A DNA stretch of 57,847 nucleotides from Mediterraneibacter glycyrrhizinilyticus (GCF_016902345.1 NZ_JACJLR010000020.1:1-57847); one strand, 5' to 3'. Shown: positions 44,905 through 54,047, counted from the stretch's first letter. The notes: generated by a model not told the origin, from the sequence alone. Program-made: numbers and translations.

Positions 44905-45318
44905 ATGGCAGCAGTGAAAGAATTATTGCGCGCAGAGAGTGACGGCACACTGAGCTTTGGAGATTATACTCTCGCATCCAAGACAAAGAAAGACAACTAT
45001 GAATTTGAGGGAGATCTCTATAAAGTCAAGACATTTTCCGAGATCACGAAGTTGGAGAGAAACGGAATGTTCGTTTATGAATCCGTTCCTGGAAGTGCAG
45101 TGGAGAACTTTAAAGTGACGGATAAAGAAGTTGCATTTTCTGTTTCCGCACCGTCGGATGTCCAGTTTACTCTTGAACTTGAGCCGGAGAGCGAGTATGA
45201 GGTGTTCATTGACGGGGCGTCGGCAGGATGCATGGCGACAAACCTGAGCGGCAAACTTAGTGTCAGTGTGGAACTCTCCGCTGATCAGAGCGCAGAGGTC
45301 AAAGTTGTCAAATGCTGA
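44905..45318 (+). CDS. Small conserved protein of Lachnospiraceae (unknown role)
   Basis: 137 aa after AGGAGG. I recall similar proteins in related genomes, sometimes labelled endosialidase on weak grounds. Visible: FGDYTLASKTKKDNYEFEGD, LERNGMFVYESVPGSAVENF, then a beta-rich C-part (VQFTLELEPESEYEVFIDG, LSGKLSVSVELS) like a small Ig/jelly-roll domain. No signal peptide or helix, so cytosolic. It stands between clpC and radA. No function is claimed. Confidence 0.6.
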   Translation: MAAVKELLRAESDGTLSFGDYTLASKTKKDNYEFEGDLYKVKTFSEITKLERNGMFVYESVPGSAVENFKVTDKEVAFSVSAPSDVQFTLELEPESEYEVFIDGASAGCMATNLSGKLSVSVELSADQSAEVKVVKC

Positions 45319-45347
45319 TAGGGTACTGCGGATAAAGAGAGTTTAAC

Positions 45348-45375
45348 GGGGCGGATGGATTTCTGCCCCCTTTTT
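45348..45375 (+). terminator. Terminator after the small conserved gene
   Basis: GGGGCGGA / TTCTGCCCC stem followed by a run of T's, immediately before repeat copy 2. Confidence 0.75.
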
Positions 45376-45377
45376 AT

Positions 45378-45425
45378 GGTATCGCGGCGGCCCGAAAAGT
45401 ATTCAAGGGCGTCGTTTTGTTACGG
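45378..45425 (+). repeat. Intergenic repeat, copy 2
   Basis: GGTATCGCGGCGGC followed by AAAAGTATTCAAGG, related to copy 1 at 41666. It lies between a terminator and the radA ribosome binding site. Confidence 0.5.
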
Positions 45426-45444
45426 TGAAGAGAAAGGATAAGGA

Positions 45445-46812
45445 ATGGCAAAAGGAAAGAAAACCGTATTTTTCTGTCAGAACTGCGGGCACGAAGAGTC
45501 CAAGTGGCTGGGGCAGTGCCCTATGTGTAAAGAGTGGAATACGTTTGTGGAGGAGACAGCGGTCACTGGTGTGACGAAAGGGACGACTGTGGCGGCACGC
45601 TCGGTCCGGGAAGCGAAAGTCGTACCGCTGACTCAGGTCACGGCGGATGACGACGTGCGCTGTGAGACGGGGATCAAAGAACTGGACCGGGTGCTGGGCG
45701 GCGGGATCGTGCCCGGTTCGCTTGTACTGGTGGGCGGCGACCCGGGGATTGGAAAGTCCACCCTTCTTCTGCAGGTCTGTCAGAGGATGGCGCAGATGAA
45801 GAAGATCCTCTATATCTCAGGGGAGGAGTCTCAGACTCAGATCCGGCTCCGGGCAAACCGGATGGGGCAGTTTACCTCAAACCTTCTTCTGCTCTGCGAG
45901 ACAAATCTGGAGATCATTCGGGGTGTGATCGAGAAGGAGAGGCCCGAACTGGTGATCATCGATTCGATCCAGACGATGTACAGCGAAAATGTGGCATCTG
46001 CTCCGGGCAGTGTGTCCCAGGTGCGGGAGTCTACGAACGTCTTCATGCAGCTTGCCAAAGGGCTGATCATCCCTATCTTTATCGTGGGGCATGTGACGAA
46101 AGAGGGGACTGTGGCAGGTCCCCGTGTGCTGGAGCATATGGTGGATACTGTGCTGTATTTTGAGGGGGACCGGCATGCGTCTTACCGGATCCTGCGGGCA
46201 GTGAAGAACCGTTTTGGCTCCACCAACGAGATTGGTGTGTTTGAGATGCGCCAGGAGGGTCTGATGGAAGTGGAGAACCCGTCGGAGTATATGCTCAGCG
46301 GGAGACCGGAGAAAGCTTCGGGCTCTGTGGTTGCGTGCTCCATAGAGGGGACAAGACCGATCCTGATCGAGATCCAGGCGCTGGTCAGCCGGAGCAATTT
46401 CGGGATGCCGCGGAGAACCGCGGCAGGGACAGACTATAACCGCGTCAATCTCCTCATGGCTGTCCTGGAAAAACGGCTGGGACTGTCTCTGTCCAACTGC
46501 GATGCCTATGTCAATATCGCCGGAGGGATCCGGATGAATGAGCCTGCTATTGATCTGGGGATCGTCCTTGCATTGGTGTCCAGCTACCGGAACCGTCCCA
46601 TCGACGAGAAGACTATCGTCTTCGGCGAGGTGGGATTGAGCGGCGAGGTCCGTGCGGTCAATATGCCGGAACAGCGTGTCAATGAGGCGAAAAAACTGGG
46701 ATTCGAGACCTGCATCCTGCCGGAAGTTTCTCTCAAAACACTGCGGGATGTCAAAGGAATCCGGCTTGTGGGAGTGAAGAATATCGGGGATGCGGTCAAT
46801 GCGATATCGTGA
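45445..46812 (+). CDS. radA: DNA repair protein RadA/Sms
   Basis: 455 aa, the usual length. N-terminal C4 zinc finger (FFCQNCGHEESKWLGQCPMC), RecA-like core with Walker A GGDPGIGKSTLLLQ, Walker B LVIIDSIQTMY, the RadA-specific KNRFG motif, and a C-terminal Lon-protease-like domain (NIAGGIRMNEPAIDLGIVLAL, GEVGLSGEVRAV). RadA promotes branch migration in recombination and repair. Ends before a tandem repeat. Confidence 0.96.
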   Translation: MAKGKKTVFFCQNCGHEESKWLGQCPMCKEWNTFVEETAVTGVTKGTTVAARSVREAKVVPLTQVTADDDVRCETGIKELDRVLGGGIVPGSLVLVGGDPGIGKSTLLLQVCQRMAQMKKILYISGEESQTQIRLRANRMGQFTSNLLLLCETNLEIIRGVIEKERPELVIIDSIQTMYSENVASAPGSVSQVRESTNVFMQLAKGLIIPIFIVGHVTKEGTVAGPRVLEHMVDTVLYFEGDRHASYRILRAVKNRFGSTNEIGVFEMRQEGLMEVENPSEYMLSGRPEKASGSVVACSIEGTRPILIEIQALVSRSNFGMPRRTAAGTDYNRVNLLMAVLEKRLGLSLSNCDAYVNIAGGIRMNEPAIDLGIVLALVSSYRNRPIDEKTIVFGEVGLSGEVRAVNMPEQRVNEAKKLGFETCILPEVSLKTLRDVKGIRLVGVKNIGDAVNAIS

Positions 46813-46823
46813 AAGTTTTAACG

Positions 46824-46896
46824 GGTGCCGTGTACTTTTTAAAAGGTGCCGTGTACTTTTTAAAAGGTGCCGTGTACTTTTGTAAAAGTACACGGT
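46824..46896 (+). repeat. 21-bp tandem repeat ending in a hairpin
   Basis: GGTGCCGTGTACTTTTTAAAA is repeated at 46824-46844 and 46845-46865, with a third partial copy from 46866. The third copy is followed by its inverted form AAAAGTACACGGTAC, so the array ends in a stable GTACCGTGTACTTTT-type hairpin without a T-run. It lies between radA and the thioesterase gene; copy number may vary. Confidence 0.75.
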
Positions 46897-46961
46897 ACTC
46901 GCTGCAAATGCGGCATCAATTTGAATAATTCCGAAAATTCGAACAGAAGGAGGAACAGAAC

Positions 46962-47378
46962 GTGGAACCATACACAAGAACGGCAAAGTATTATGAAACG
47001 GACCAGATGGGGATCATCCATCATTCAAACTATATCCGCTGGATGGAGGAAGCGCGGATCGATGTGCTGAACCAGATGGGATATCCATACAGGAGATTTG
47101 AGGAGATGGGATATATCAGTCCCGTGCTTCATGCGGAGTGTGAGTACAAAAAGAGTGTGAAGTTTGACGATGAGGTGAAGGTTGTCGTCACGCTGAAGGA
47201 ACTGGGAAGGGTAAAGTTTACTCTTGGGTATGAGATCTACAATATGAGCGAGGGCGGCGAACTGAGCGCATATGGGACTACGACACACTGCTTTTTGAAA
47301 ACGAACGGGCGCCCGGTACTGATTGACAGAGATATGAAGGAATTTGCGGACGCGCTGAATGCTCTGAAAGGAGAATAA
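46962..47378 (+). CDS. Acyl-CoA thioesterase, hotdog fold (YbgC/FcbC-like)
   Basis: 138 aa, GTG start with AGGAGG ahead. YETDQMGIIHHSNYIRWMEEAR holds the catalytic Asp of the 4HBT family; YKKSVKFDDEVKV, LGRVKFTLGYEIY and AYGTTTHCFL form the central strands. Expected to cleave acyl-CoA or acyl-ACP thioesters; exact substrate unknown. Followed by a strong terminator. Confidence 0.88.
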   Translation: MEPYTRTAKYYETDQMGIIHHSNYIRWMEEARIDVLNQMGYPYRRFEEMGYISPVLHAECEYKKSVKFDDEVKVVVTLKELGRVKFTLGYEIYNMSEGGELSAYGTTTHCFLKTNGRPVLIDRDMKEFADALNALKGE

Positions 47379-47390
47379 GCCCTGGGCTGA

Positions 47391-47430
47391 CAAAAACGGG
47401 GATCCTGTGCAGCAGGATCCCCGTTTTGTA
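47391..47430. terminator. Terminator after the thioesterase gene
   Basis: AAAACGGGGATCCTG / CAGGATCCCCGTTTT, a perfect 15-bp stem with a 5-nt loop, flanked by A and T runs, so it could work both ways. Confidence 0.9.
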
Positions 47431-47479
47431 ATGGTGAGCGCTTACAATCCCGGATCTTGAGTGATATCAGACTGCTTCC

Positions 47480-47534
47480 TTGACAATATCGAGTATCGAT
47501 AATATAATAAAAGCAGAAATATCGATACTCGATA
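47480..47534 (+). promoter_or_regulatory. Consensus promoter with PadR-type operator pair
   Basis: TTGACA at 47480-47485, 17-bp spacer, TATAAT at 47503-47508. TATCGAGTATCGATA (47487-47501) fills the spacer, and its exact reverse complement TATCGATACTCGATA lies at 47520-47534 after the -10. A repressor bound to both would block the promoter. The PadR gene at the end of the operon is the natural candidate. Confidence 0.8.
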
Positions 47535-47555
47535 ATTGGGCGGGGAGGTGATCCT

Positions 47556-48730
47556 GTGAAAGAAAAGAAAAAGAGAACCAGAAGGGTGTTCAAAGACTTT
47601 GGTTACCTGGAATGTGATGCCTTTGCAGAGTATCTTCACGGTATGTCGATGAAGGGATGGCATTTTCGGGAATGGAGGCTTGGGCTTGTTTTTGAAAAAG
47701 GAGAACCGGAGGATGTCTGTTATTGTGTAGAAGTCTTTCCGAAGGGGAGTGAGATGGATACAAAACCGGAAGAGCCGGCGGAGGAATACGCCGAGTACTG
47801 TCAGGCAGCCGGCTGGGCAGCGGGGTGCTCGCTCCCCTGTTTATTACCGTATCATTCTGGTTCAGGGCGATCGGAAGGGAGTTTGGGGACTGGATATTTT
47901 CGAACTTAAATCTAACGCTGCTCCTGACAGTGACGATAATGACCCTTGTGAGGCTCATACAGTGCATTGGAGTGATGGTGTGGGCTGTGTCCGGAAAGCG
48001 GAAAATGTATTCAGGGAAGAAGATCATTTATGGAAAAACACACCGTAAAGCGGCATGGAAGGGGATTTATATACTGCTCCTGGTAGGGATATTCCTCATG
48101 CTCGCAACAGAAGGAGGCGTGGAGGAGTGCATTATAGTGGGGACGATGATTCTTCTGGTGTCAGGAGTTTCCTGGGGGATCGCATACTTCCGCCCAGGCC
48201 GTGCGGAAAACTGGGGGATTCAGATCGCAGGCGGTTTCTCGGTCTTTTTCCTGCTGCTCCTGTTTGCTGTCGTGTGGGCTGTGTCAGTTCCGGAAGAAAG
48301 AGGCAGGGAGGAAGCGCTGGCACAGCTTCCGCTGGTACAGGCGGACTACAGGGAGATGACGGGAGAACCGGTGTCGGCAGACTATCAGTATACGGAAAGC
48401 ATCCTGGGGAGCCGGCTGTGCGGAATGGTCGAGTATGGGGAAAATAGATCAGAAGATAATGAGGGAGAAACAGACCGTCTTACTTATGAAGTGTACCGTT
48501 CGACACATCCCTGGATCCTTGATGAAGTGTGGCGGCGGGAAACGGACAGTCAGGCTTTGTCATTGGGAGAAGAGAATGTATGGGATGCACTGGATGCAAG
48601 ATATGTGGGAGAAATGCAGGGAACCGGTATCCTCTATGTCCGATGGGGCGACGCAGTGCTGGTCCTGAGCGCGGATGCGATGCCGGATGAAGGGCAGATG
48701 CGTGTGATAAAAGAGAAGCTTGCCTTGTGA
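47556..48730 (+). pseudogene. DUF2812 membrane protein, internal deletion and frameshift
   Basis: GTG start after GGGGAGGTGAT. Frame one reads VFKDFGYLECDAFAEYL, KGWHFREWRLGLVFEKGEPE and FPKGSEMDTKPEEPAEEYAEYCQAAGW, a clear DUF2812 N-part. After about 47810-47826 the protein continues in another frame: LAPLFITVSFWFRAIG and several transmembrane helices, then a soluble C-part ending LSADAMPDEGQMRVIKEKLAL. Part of the DUF2812 domain and a first helix are missing. DUF2812 proteins pair with PadR regulators; their role is unknown. The downstream fragment could be made from its own start but no ribosome binding site is clear. Confidence 0.75.
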
Positions 48731-48819
48731 AGCTGCTGTCTGAGAACATGGTCCACGGCAGATATACAGCTGCAATGAGAAGATCGTGAGAATGAAAGCA
48801 GAGAGAAAAGGAGGAAGAA

Positions 48820-49152
48820 ATGGCAAGAGAACAGTTTCAGACATTGACCGAACCGATGTATTATATCCTCCTTGCGCTGACGGAGGAGTGCTGCGGTGTG
48901 GATATTATGGAAAAGGTGCGGCAGATCTCGGGAGGCAGAGTCCGGGTGGGACCGGGAACACTGTATGCTATGCTGTCAAAGTTTGAGGAGAACAACATGA
49001 TACAGAAAACAGCGGAAGAAGGAAGACGGAAATCCTATATCATCACAGATACGGGCAGACAGATGCTGAAGGTGGAGTATGAACGCCTGAAGATGATGCT
49101 GAGAGATGGAGCGGGTTTCTGGGATGAGTTTGAAAGTAATGGTGCAGAGTGA
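48820..49152 (+). CDS. PadR-family transcriptional regulator
   Basis: 110 aa, AAAGGAGGAAG before the ATG. Winged helix: MYYILLALTEECCGVDIMEKV, RVGPGTLYAMLSKFEENNMI (the PadR G-P-G-T-L-Y motif), EEGRRKSYIITDTGRQML. No large C-terminal domain, so PadR subfamily 2-like. Last gene of the DUF2812 operon and probable autorepressor at the TATCGAGTATCGATA pair. Confidence 0.9.
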   Translation: MAREQFQTLTEPMYYILLALTEECCGVDIMEKVRQISGGRVRVGPGTLYAMLSKFEENNMIQKTAEEGRRKSYIITDTGRQMLKVEYERLKMMLRDGAGFWDEFESNGAE

Positions 49153-49220
49153 CGTCCTGTTTTGACAGGGCGTTTCTTTTTTTATCCTATAGGAAAGACC
49201 GTTGGTCTTGTTTATAAAAT

Positions 49221-49269
49221 AAACAGTGTATAACAGTTGACAACAGTTAAATACTGTTATATACTGTTT
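49221..49269 (+). promoter_or_regulatory. Promoter with 17-bp inverted operators of the GntR/ABC operon
   Basis: TTGACA at 49237-49242, 17-bp spacer, TATACT at 49260-49265. AAACAGTGTATAACAGT (49221-49237) and ACTGTTATATACTGTTT (49253-49269) form an inverted pair with one mismatch covering both promoter boxes; an extra AACAGTT lies between them. This is typical of YtrA-like self-repression. Confidence 0.8.
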
Positions 49270-49287
49270 AACAAGAGGAGGATACAC

Positions 49288-49662
49288 ATGAAGATTATAA
49301 TCAACAGTTCATCAATGGTACCGATATATGAACAGATCATGGAGCAGATCAAGGCGAAGATCGTCTCCGGAGAGTTAAAGGAAAATGATGTCCTTCCCTC
49401 AGTGAGGACTCTGGCAAAGGAACAGAAGATCAGCGCCCTCACAGTCAAGAAAGCGTACGATAATCTTGAACAGGAAGGGTTCGCTGTCACGGTCCACGGA
49501 AAAGGGACATTTGTGGCAGCGGCGAACACAGAGAAGATGAAGGAAGAGCAGCGCCGGGAGGTGGAGCTTGACCTGGAAAAAGCGATCCAGAAAGGCAGAA
49601 GCTGCGGCCTGGAGGACGAAGAGATCAGAGAATTGTTTGAGTTGATAATGGAGGATCAGTGA
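49288..49662 (+). CDS. YtrA-like GntR-family regulator
   Basis: 124 aa from ATG 49288 (AGAGGAGG ahead). HTH: MVPIYEQIMEQIKAKIVSGE, DVLPSVRTLAKEQKISALTVKKAYDNL, FAVTVHGKGTFVAA; a short helical tail of ~45 residues. YtrA-type repressors control the ABC exporter genes next to them, and here two such genes follow directly. Confidence 0.88.
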   Translation: MKIIINSSSMVPIYEQIMEQIKAKIVSGELKENDVLPSVRTLAKEQKISALTVKKAYDNLEQEGFAVTVHGKGTFVAAANTEKMKEEQRREVELDLEKAIQKGRSCGLEDEEIRELFELIMEDQ

Positions 49663-49663
49663 G

Positions 49664-50515
49664 ATGTTAAAGATAGAGCATCTGAAGAAAACATACGGAG
49701 ATTTTACGCTGGATTGCACGATGCGGGTAGAACCGGGATGCATCACAGGGCTGGTGGGGGAAAACGGCGCAGGAAAGAGTACGACGTTCAAAGCGATACT
49801 GGGGCTGATCTCCGCTGACGGCGGGACCACCGCTCTGTTCGGCAGGACCCCGGACCAGTTCACAAAAGAGGACCGGCAGAAAATGGGCGTGGTGCTGGCG
49901 GATTCGGGGTTCAGCGGATACTTAAGTGTAAGGGATGTGCTCCCGGTCCTGAAGGCGATGTATCCGGGATTTGACCGGACGAGATTTGAAAATCTGTGCA
50001 GAAGGTTTGACATTCCCATGGAGAAGAAGATCAAAGAGTTTTCGACCGGGATGAAGGCAAAACTGAAAGTGATCGCTGCGGTCACTCACGGGGCAGAGAT
50101 CCTGATCCTGGATGAGCCAACTTCAGGCCTGGACGTCATGGCGAGAAGGGATGTGCTGGATATCCTGCGGGAATATATGGAGGAGGACGAGACGCGCAGC
50201 ATCCTCATCAGCTCGCATATTTCCACAGACCTTGAGAACCTGTGCGACGATATCTATATGATCCATGACGGAAAGATCATCCTGCATGAGGATACGGACG
50301 TACTCATGGGGCAGTACGGGCTGATCAAGGTGGATGAGGAGCAGTTCGCAAAACTGGACAGATCATACATTATAAGAGTTCGCCGTGAGAGCTACGGATA
50401 CGACTGCCTTACAGACCAGAAACAGTATTACAGAGAAAATTATCCGGGCGTTGTAGTGGAAAACGGGATGCTGGATGAGATCATAGCAATGATGATAGGA
50501 GGGGAAAGATTATGA
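49664..50515 (+). CDS. ABC exporter ATPase (YtrB-like)
   Basis: 283 aa. Walker A GLVGENGAGKSTTFKAI, signature region KEFSTGMKAKLKVIAAV (a relaxed LSGGQ), Walker B ILILDEPTSGLDVMAR, SSHIS switch. The C-terminal ~80 aa form a regulatory tail. Overlaps the permease by 4 bp. With the GntR gene it is the standard YtrA/bacitracin- or stress-type module; substrate unknown. Confidence 0.88.
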   Translation: MLKIEHLKKTYGDFTLDCTMRVEPGCITGLVGENGAGKSTTFKAILGLISADGGTTALFGRTPDQFTKEDRQKMGVVLADSGFSGYLSVRDVLPVLKAMYPGFDRTRFENLCRRFDIPMEKKIKEFSTGMKAKLKVIAAVTHGAEILILDEPTSGLDVMARRDVLDILREYMEEDETRSILISSHISTDLENLCDDIYMIHDGKIILHEDTDVLMGQYGLIKVDEEQFAKLDRSYIIRVRRESYGYDCLTDQKQYYRENYPGVVVENGMLDEIIAMMIGGERL

Positions 50516-51174
50516 AAGGTTTATTGATCAAAGATTTTCAGCTTGTGAAAAATCAGGGGAAGTCTCTGCTTGTGGTGGCGCTGGTCATTGCGGTGTTCCT
50601 TGAGATATCGGGGATGGATTCGGGATTTTCCATAGGCTATATCACGCTCATCGTCTCGATCTTTGCATCTACGACCATCTCTTACGATGAATATGAGAAT
50701 TGCTTTTCCTTTCTTCTGACCCTGCCGGCAAGCAGAAAGGATTATGTAAATGAGAAATATATCTTCAGTGCGCTCATGGTCCTGGGCGCATGGATCATCG
50801 GCATGGCATTCGGGATCATTTTCGGTGTGGTCCGGGGAGAGGAGATGCTGACTCTGGAATGGTTTGCGATGTGTATTTCCTACATGTCTGTGGCGGCGGT
50901 GTTCGTGTCAGTCATGCTTCCGCTCCGGCTGAAGTTCGAAGGAGAAAAGGGAAGAGTCGTCCTTCCATTGGTGATCGCCGCAGCGGGAATCCTGATCTAC
51001 GGCGGGGTAAAGCTGGCAGATCTGGCGGGCATTGACCTGATGAAAGCGGCGGTCGATGTGCTGAACCGGATCGGGGCAGCAGGGATCATCGGGATGCTCA
51101 TAGCAGTCCCGGCGGTCGTCGCTGTGATCTCCTGGCTGTGCAGCTGGCGTATCCTGAGGAAGAAAGAATTCTAA
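50512..51174 (+). CDS. ABC-2 type permease
   Basis: 220 aa, six hydrophobic helices, beginning MKGLLIKDFQLVKNQGKSLL, ISYDEYENCFSFLLTLPASRKDYVNEKY after the second helix (the ABC2_membrane_5 hallmark). Partner of the preceding ATPase. Its end overlaps the convergent LysR remnant by 4 bp. Confidence 0.85.
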   Translation: MKGLLIKDFQLVKNQGKSLLVVALVIAVFLEISGMDSGFSIGYITLIVSIFASTTISYDEYENCFSFLLTLPASRKDYVNEKYIFSALMVLGAWIIGMAFGIIFGVVRGEEMLTLEWFAMCISYMSVAAVFVSVMLPLRLKFEGEKGRVVLPLVIAAAGILIYGGVKLADLAGIDLMKAAVDVLNRIGAAGIIGMLIAVPAVVAVISWLCSWRILRKKEF

Positions 51175-51849
51175 AAGAAATGGTCTGTAAAATCCATCAT
51201 TGACCGCACCGCGTCTCCCTGATGTCTCAGCCGGTGATAAGTGAGATAGAGATATCTTCCGTCTGAGAGCCAGTCCGGGCGCAGGATCCGGATGTTGTCG
51301 TAGATGGCGAGTGATTCGGTCTCCGCTACGATGGAGACGCCGAGTTCCTGCGCCACAAGCTGGGCGATGGCATCTTCGCTGTATGCGTAGTGGCTGATCT
51401 GAGGATGCAGCTGGAAGCGGTCAAACAGTGCAGATACCTGCCGGTACATGGGATAGTCACTGCGGTATGAGACGAAAGGAACGGTACAGACGTCCTCCGG
51501 AGTCTGAAAAGCAGTGCGGCTGTATTCTCCATGTTCCGGAAGGATCAGCACAAGGGGCTGGTACAGGAGTGGGCGCTGGATGATGTCCGGATCCGGGGCA
51601 GTCCTTGAGCAGATCCCCAGGTCAAGTCTGCTGCAGAATACTCCGCACGTAAGGAAGAAATTCTTCTCCATAAGAGGTCAGAGTGATGCCGCGTCCGCTG
51701 GGCTCGAAAAGGGGAACCTCCAGCTCGTTTTCCAGTTTCTTTATGGAAATGCTGAGGCTTGGCTGGGAAATATTCATGATCTGTGCAGCCTTTCCGACAT
51801 GGAGCGTCTCTGCGGCTGTCTGAAAATATCTGAGCTGATCCAGCGTCAT
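51171..51849 (-). pseudogene. LysR-family regulator, internal deletion
   Basis: Start ATG 51847-51849 with GGAGG ahead. The HTH is complete: MTLDQLRYFQTAAETLHVGK, AQIMNISQPSLSISIKKLEN, FEPSGRGITLTSYGEEFLPY. The frame ends just after VRSILQQT; from about 51619-51634 the effector domain continues in another frame, RLDLGICSRTAPDPDIIQRP, SEDAIAQLVAQELGVSIVAE. The first ~60 residues of the effector domain are missing. The gene stands divergent to the MATE transporter, which it probably controlled through the ATAG-N7-CTAT site at 51909-51923. As written only an HTH fragment would be made. Confidence 0.8.
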
Positions 51850-51908
51850 GGGGCACCTCCCTGAATGATCTTCCACGTTTAATGATCACAGTTCACACGC
51901 GATTTTTA

Positions 51909-51923
51909 ATAGTCTAAAACTAT
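51909..51923. promoter_or_regulatory. LysR-type box between lysR remnant and MATE gene
   Basis: ATAG-N7-CTAT dyad (ATAGTCTAAAACTAT), the T-N11-A form of LysR boxes, in the divergent intergenic region. A TATAAT at 51968-51973 with a weak TTTATC 17 bp upstream may serve the MATE gene. Nothing else is seen in 51850-52119. Confidence 0.45.
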
Positions 51924-52119
51924 GATTCTATTAAAATGATATATTTTATCTTTTAAAATGTCAATGTTATAATTCACTTATCGGGGAAACAGCGGCACCA
52001 GGGGATACGGGTTCCGGCTGCATTCGGGAAGATATACTCAGGAAGATGTGACGGATCCTCCTGTCCGCTGCGAAATCTGACAGGAAAAGGAAAAGTGAAA
52101 AAGAAAGAAGAAAAAAGAC

Positions 52120-53265
52120 ATGAATAAGAAACAGAAGACAATGAACCTGACGGTGGGGCGTCCGCTGAGACAGATCTTCCTTTTTGCGGTTCCGCTCGTG
52201 TTCGGGACGATCTTTCAGCAGCTTTACAGTTTTGCCGACACGGTGATCGTGGGACGGTGCCTTGGGACAGATGCTCTGGCAGCAGTGGGCGCCACATCTT
52301 CCCTCCATTTTCTGATACTGGGATTTGTGCAGGGAGCCTGTGTGGGATTCGGGATTCCTGTGGCGCAGAGTTTCGGGGCAGATGACCACGAAGAGATGCA
52401 CCGGTATTTATGGAACGGGACATGGCTGTGTGTGTTCCTGAGCACTGTACTTGCGGTGGCAGCGACAGGACTGACGGAGACCCTCCTGACAGTCATGAAC
52501 ACGCCGGAAGAGATCTTCTCCATGTCGGCGGAGTATATCGGGATCCTTTTCATGGGAATCCCGGCGAGCGTCCTCTATAACTATTCTGCCAGCGTTATGC
52601 GGGCGATCGGAGACTCACGGCATCCGTTTTATTTCCTTCTTTTCTCCAGCATCCTCAATATCGTGCTGGATTATGTCCTGATCATGTTTTTCGATATGGG
52701 CGTGGGAGGGGCGGCAGCAGCTACGGTTTTCAGCCAGTTTGTCAGCGGAGCGCTCAATGTGTGGTGGATGTTCCGTCACATGGAGGATGTGAGGGTGAAA
52801 AAGGATGAGATGAGTCCGTCCCTGCGCCATGTAAAGCGCCTCTGCATTGTCGGTCTGCCCATGGGATTTGAGTATTCGGTTTCTGCGATCGGTGCGGTAA
52901 TCTGGGTTGTGCTCCTGCCAGCGGCAAAGCCGCTTGTATATATTGTGCTGGGAGAGACTGTCTCGGATGTGGCTCTGGGAGCGCAGAGATATCTCTTCCT
53001 GTGCAGCTGTCTCTTCGTGTTCCATGGCTCTCTGATGATCTTCCGGAATACGCTTCAGGGGATGGGGTACAGTTTTCACGCGATCATCTCCGGAGTCTGG
53101 GAACTTGTGGGGAGAAGCCTGGGCGGATGGCTTGCCGTGCACGCTGCGGGCTTTACGGCAGTCTGCCTGGCTAATCCGATGGCGTGGATCTTTGCGCTTG
53201 CCTACTGCGTTGTCCTTGTGTTCTATATGATCCGGAAAAATGAGAAGCGCCTCGGCATATATTAA
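52120..53265 (+). pseudogene. MATE-family efflux protein with in-frame deletion
   Basis: 381 codons against ~440-460 for intact members. First half normal: FAVPLVFGTIFQQLYSFADTVIVGRCLG, GIPVAQSFGA, MRAIGDSRHPFYFLL. At about 52896-52902 VSAIGAV joins directly to IWVVLLPAAKPLVYIVLGE; the usual helix 7-8 region with the AGEKIR, FTLP and YAGQN motifs (~65 residues) is missing, yet the reading frame is kept. The C-terminal QGMGYSFHAIISGVWELVGR is present. MATE proteins export cationic drugs by Na+/H+ exchange; loss of two helices should inactivate it. Start ribosome binding site is weak. Confidence 0.7.
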
Positions 53266-54047
53266 TAGATATCTTTCCGCTCATAGATGAAAAATGCCGC
53301 TGCGATCCCGGCGATCGTCACGCATGCGCCGACGGCTGCCATCGCAGGATCGATGCTGGATTCCGTGATGATATCCGCTGCTTCCGCATAGCCAAAGGGC
53401 GTGATATATTTCAGCCATTTGGCGTCTTCAGTGAGATTTGCGATGATATTAAGGAAGTACAGGATCGCGGCGAGCCCCAGTCCGGCTCCGATCCCGCTTT
53501 TTCTCAAAACCGCGGAAATGGCAAAGCAGACCGCAGCGATCTCTGCCTGCAGAAGGAGATAAGCTGCATGGAGCAGAAGGAATTCTTTCATCTGCAGTTC
53601 CTCCCCGATCCCCTGAACTACAACAATAGAGGTCAGCATGCTGACTGCATTCAGGATCAGGATCTGGCAGAAGATACCGAGCAGCTTCTCCGCAACGATC
53701 CGGGTCCGGCTCACCGGATGGGTGAGAAGGTACTCGGCGGTGCGGTTCTTCTCTTCGCCGGCAAGGGAGGATACCCCGATATATGCGGCAAAGAAAGCGC
53801 CGCCGATGCCCAGGATATTTCCGCATTCCAGTCCGTAGAACCCCATGAGTTCGCCGAAATTTAAGCGGTCCATGCCAAACGCCTCGGTGAAGGAACCCAT
53901 GGATGAAAATGCAGCATTTAATTCATTTACCTGACCTTTCATATCCGGAAATATGATAAGGCAGATCAGGAGCAGGGAAGCGATGGCAGCAGTCCAGACC
54001 GCCAGGGAGATCCGGCTCCGTTTCAGTTCAAATTTCAGCAGTGTCAT
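53262..54047 (-). CDS. ABC-2 type permease
   Basis: 261 aa, six helices. MTLLKFELKRSRISLAVW, then LAGEEKNRTAEYLLTHPVSR after helix 2, the usual cytosolic loop of ABC-2 exporters. ATG overlaps the TGA of the ATPase gene just upstream on the minus strand; convergent with MATE (4-bp overlap). Substrate unknown. Confidence 0.85.
   Translation of the reverse strand: MTLLKFELKRSRISLAVWTAAIASLLLICLIIFPDMKGQVNELNAAFSSMGSFTEAFGMDRLNFGELMGFYGLECGNILGIGGAFFAAYIGVSSLAGEEKNRTAEYLLTHPVSRTRIVAEKLLGIFCQILILNAVSMLTSIVVVQGIGEELQMKEFLLLHAAYLLLQAEIAAVCFAISAVLRKSGIGAGLGLAAILYFLNIIANLTEDAKWLKYITPFGYAEAADIITESSIDPAMAAVGACVTIAGIAAAFFIYERKDIY

Noticed and set aside
46824..46896. CRISPR array
   Set aside because: The 21-bp units are contiguous, without spacers, and no cas genes are present in the window.
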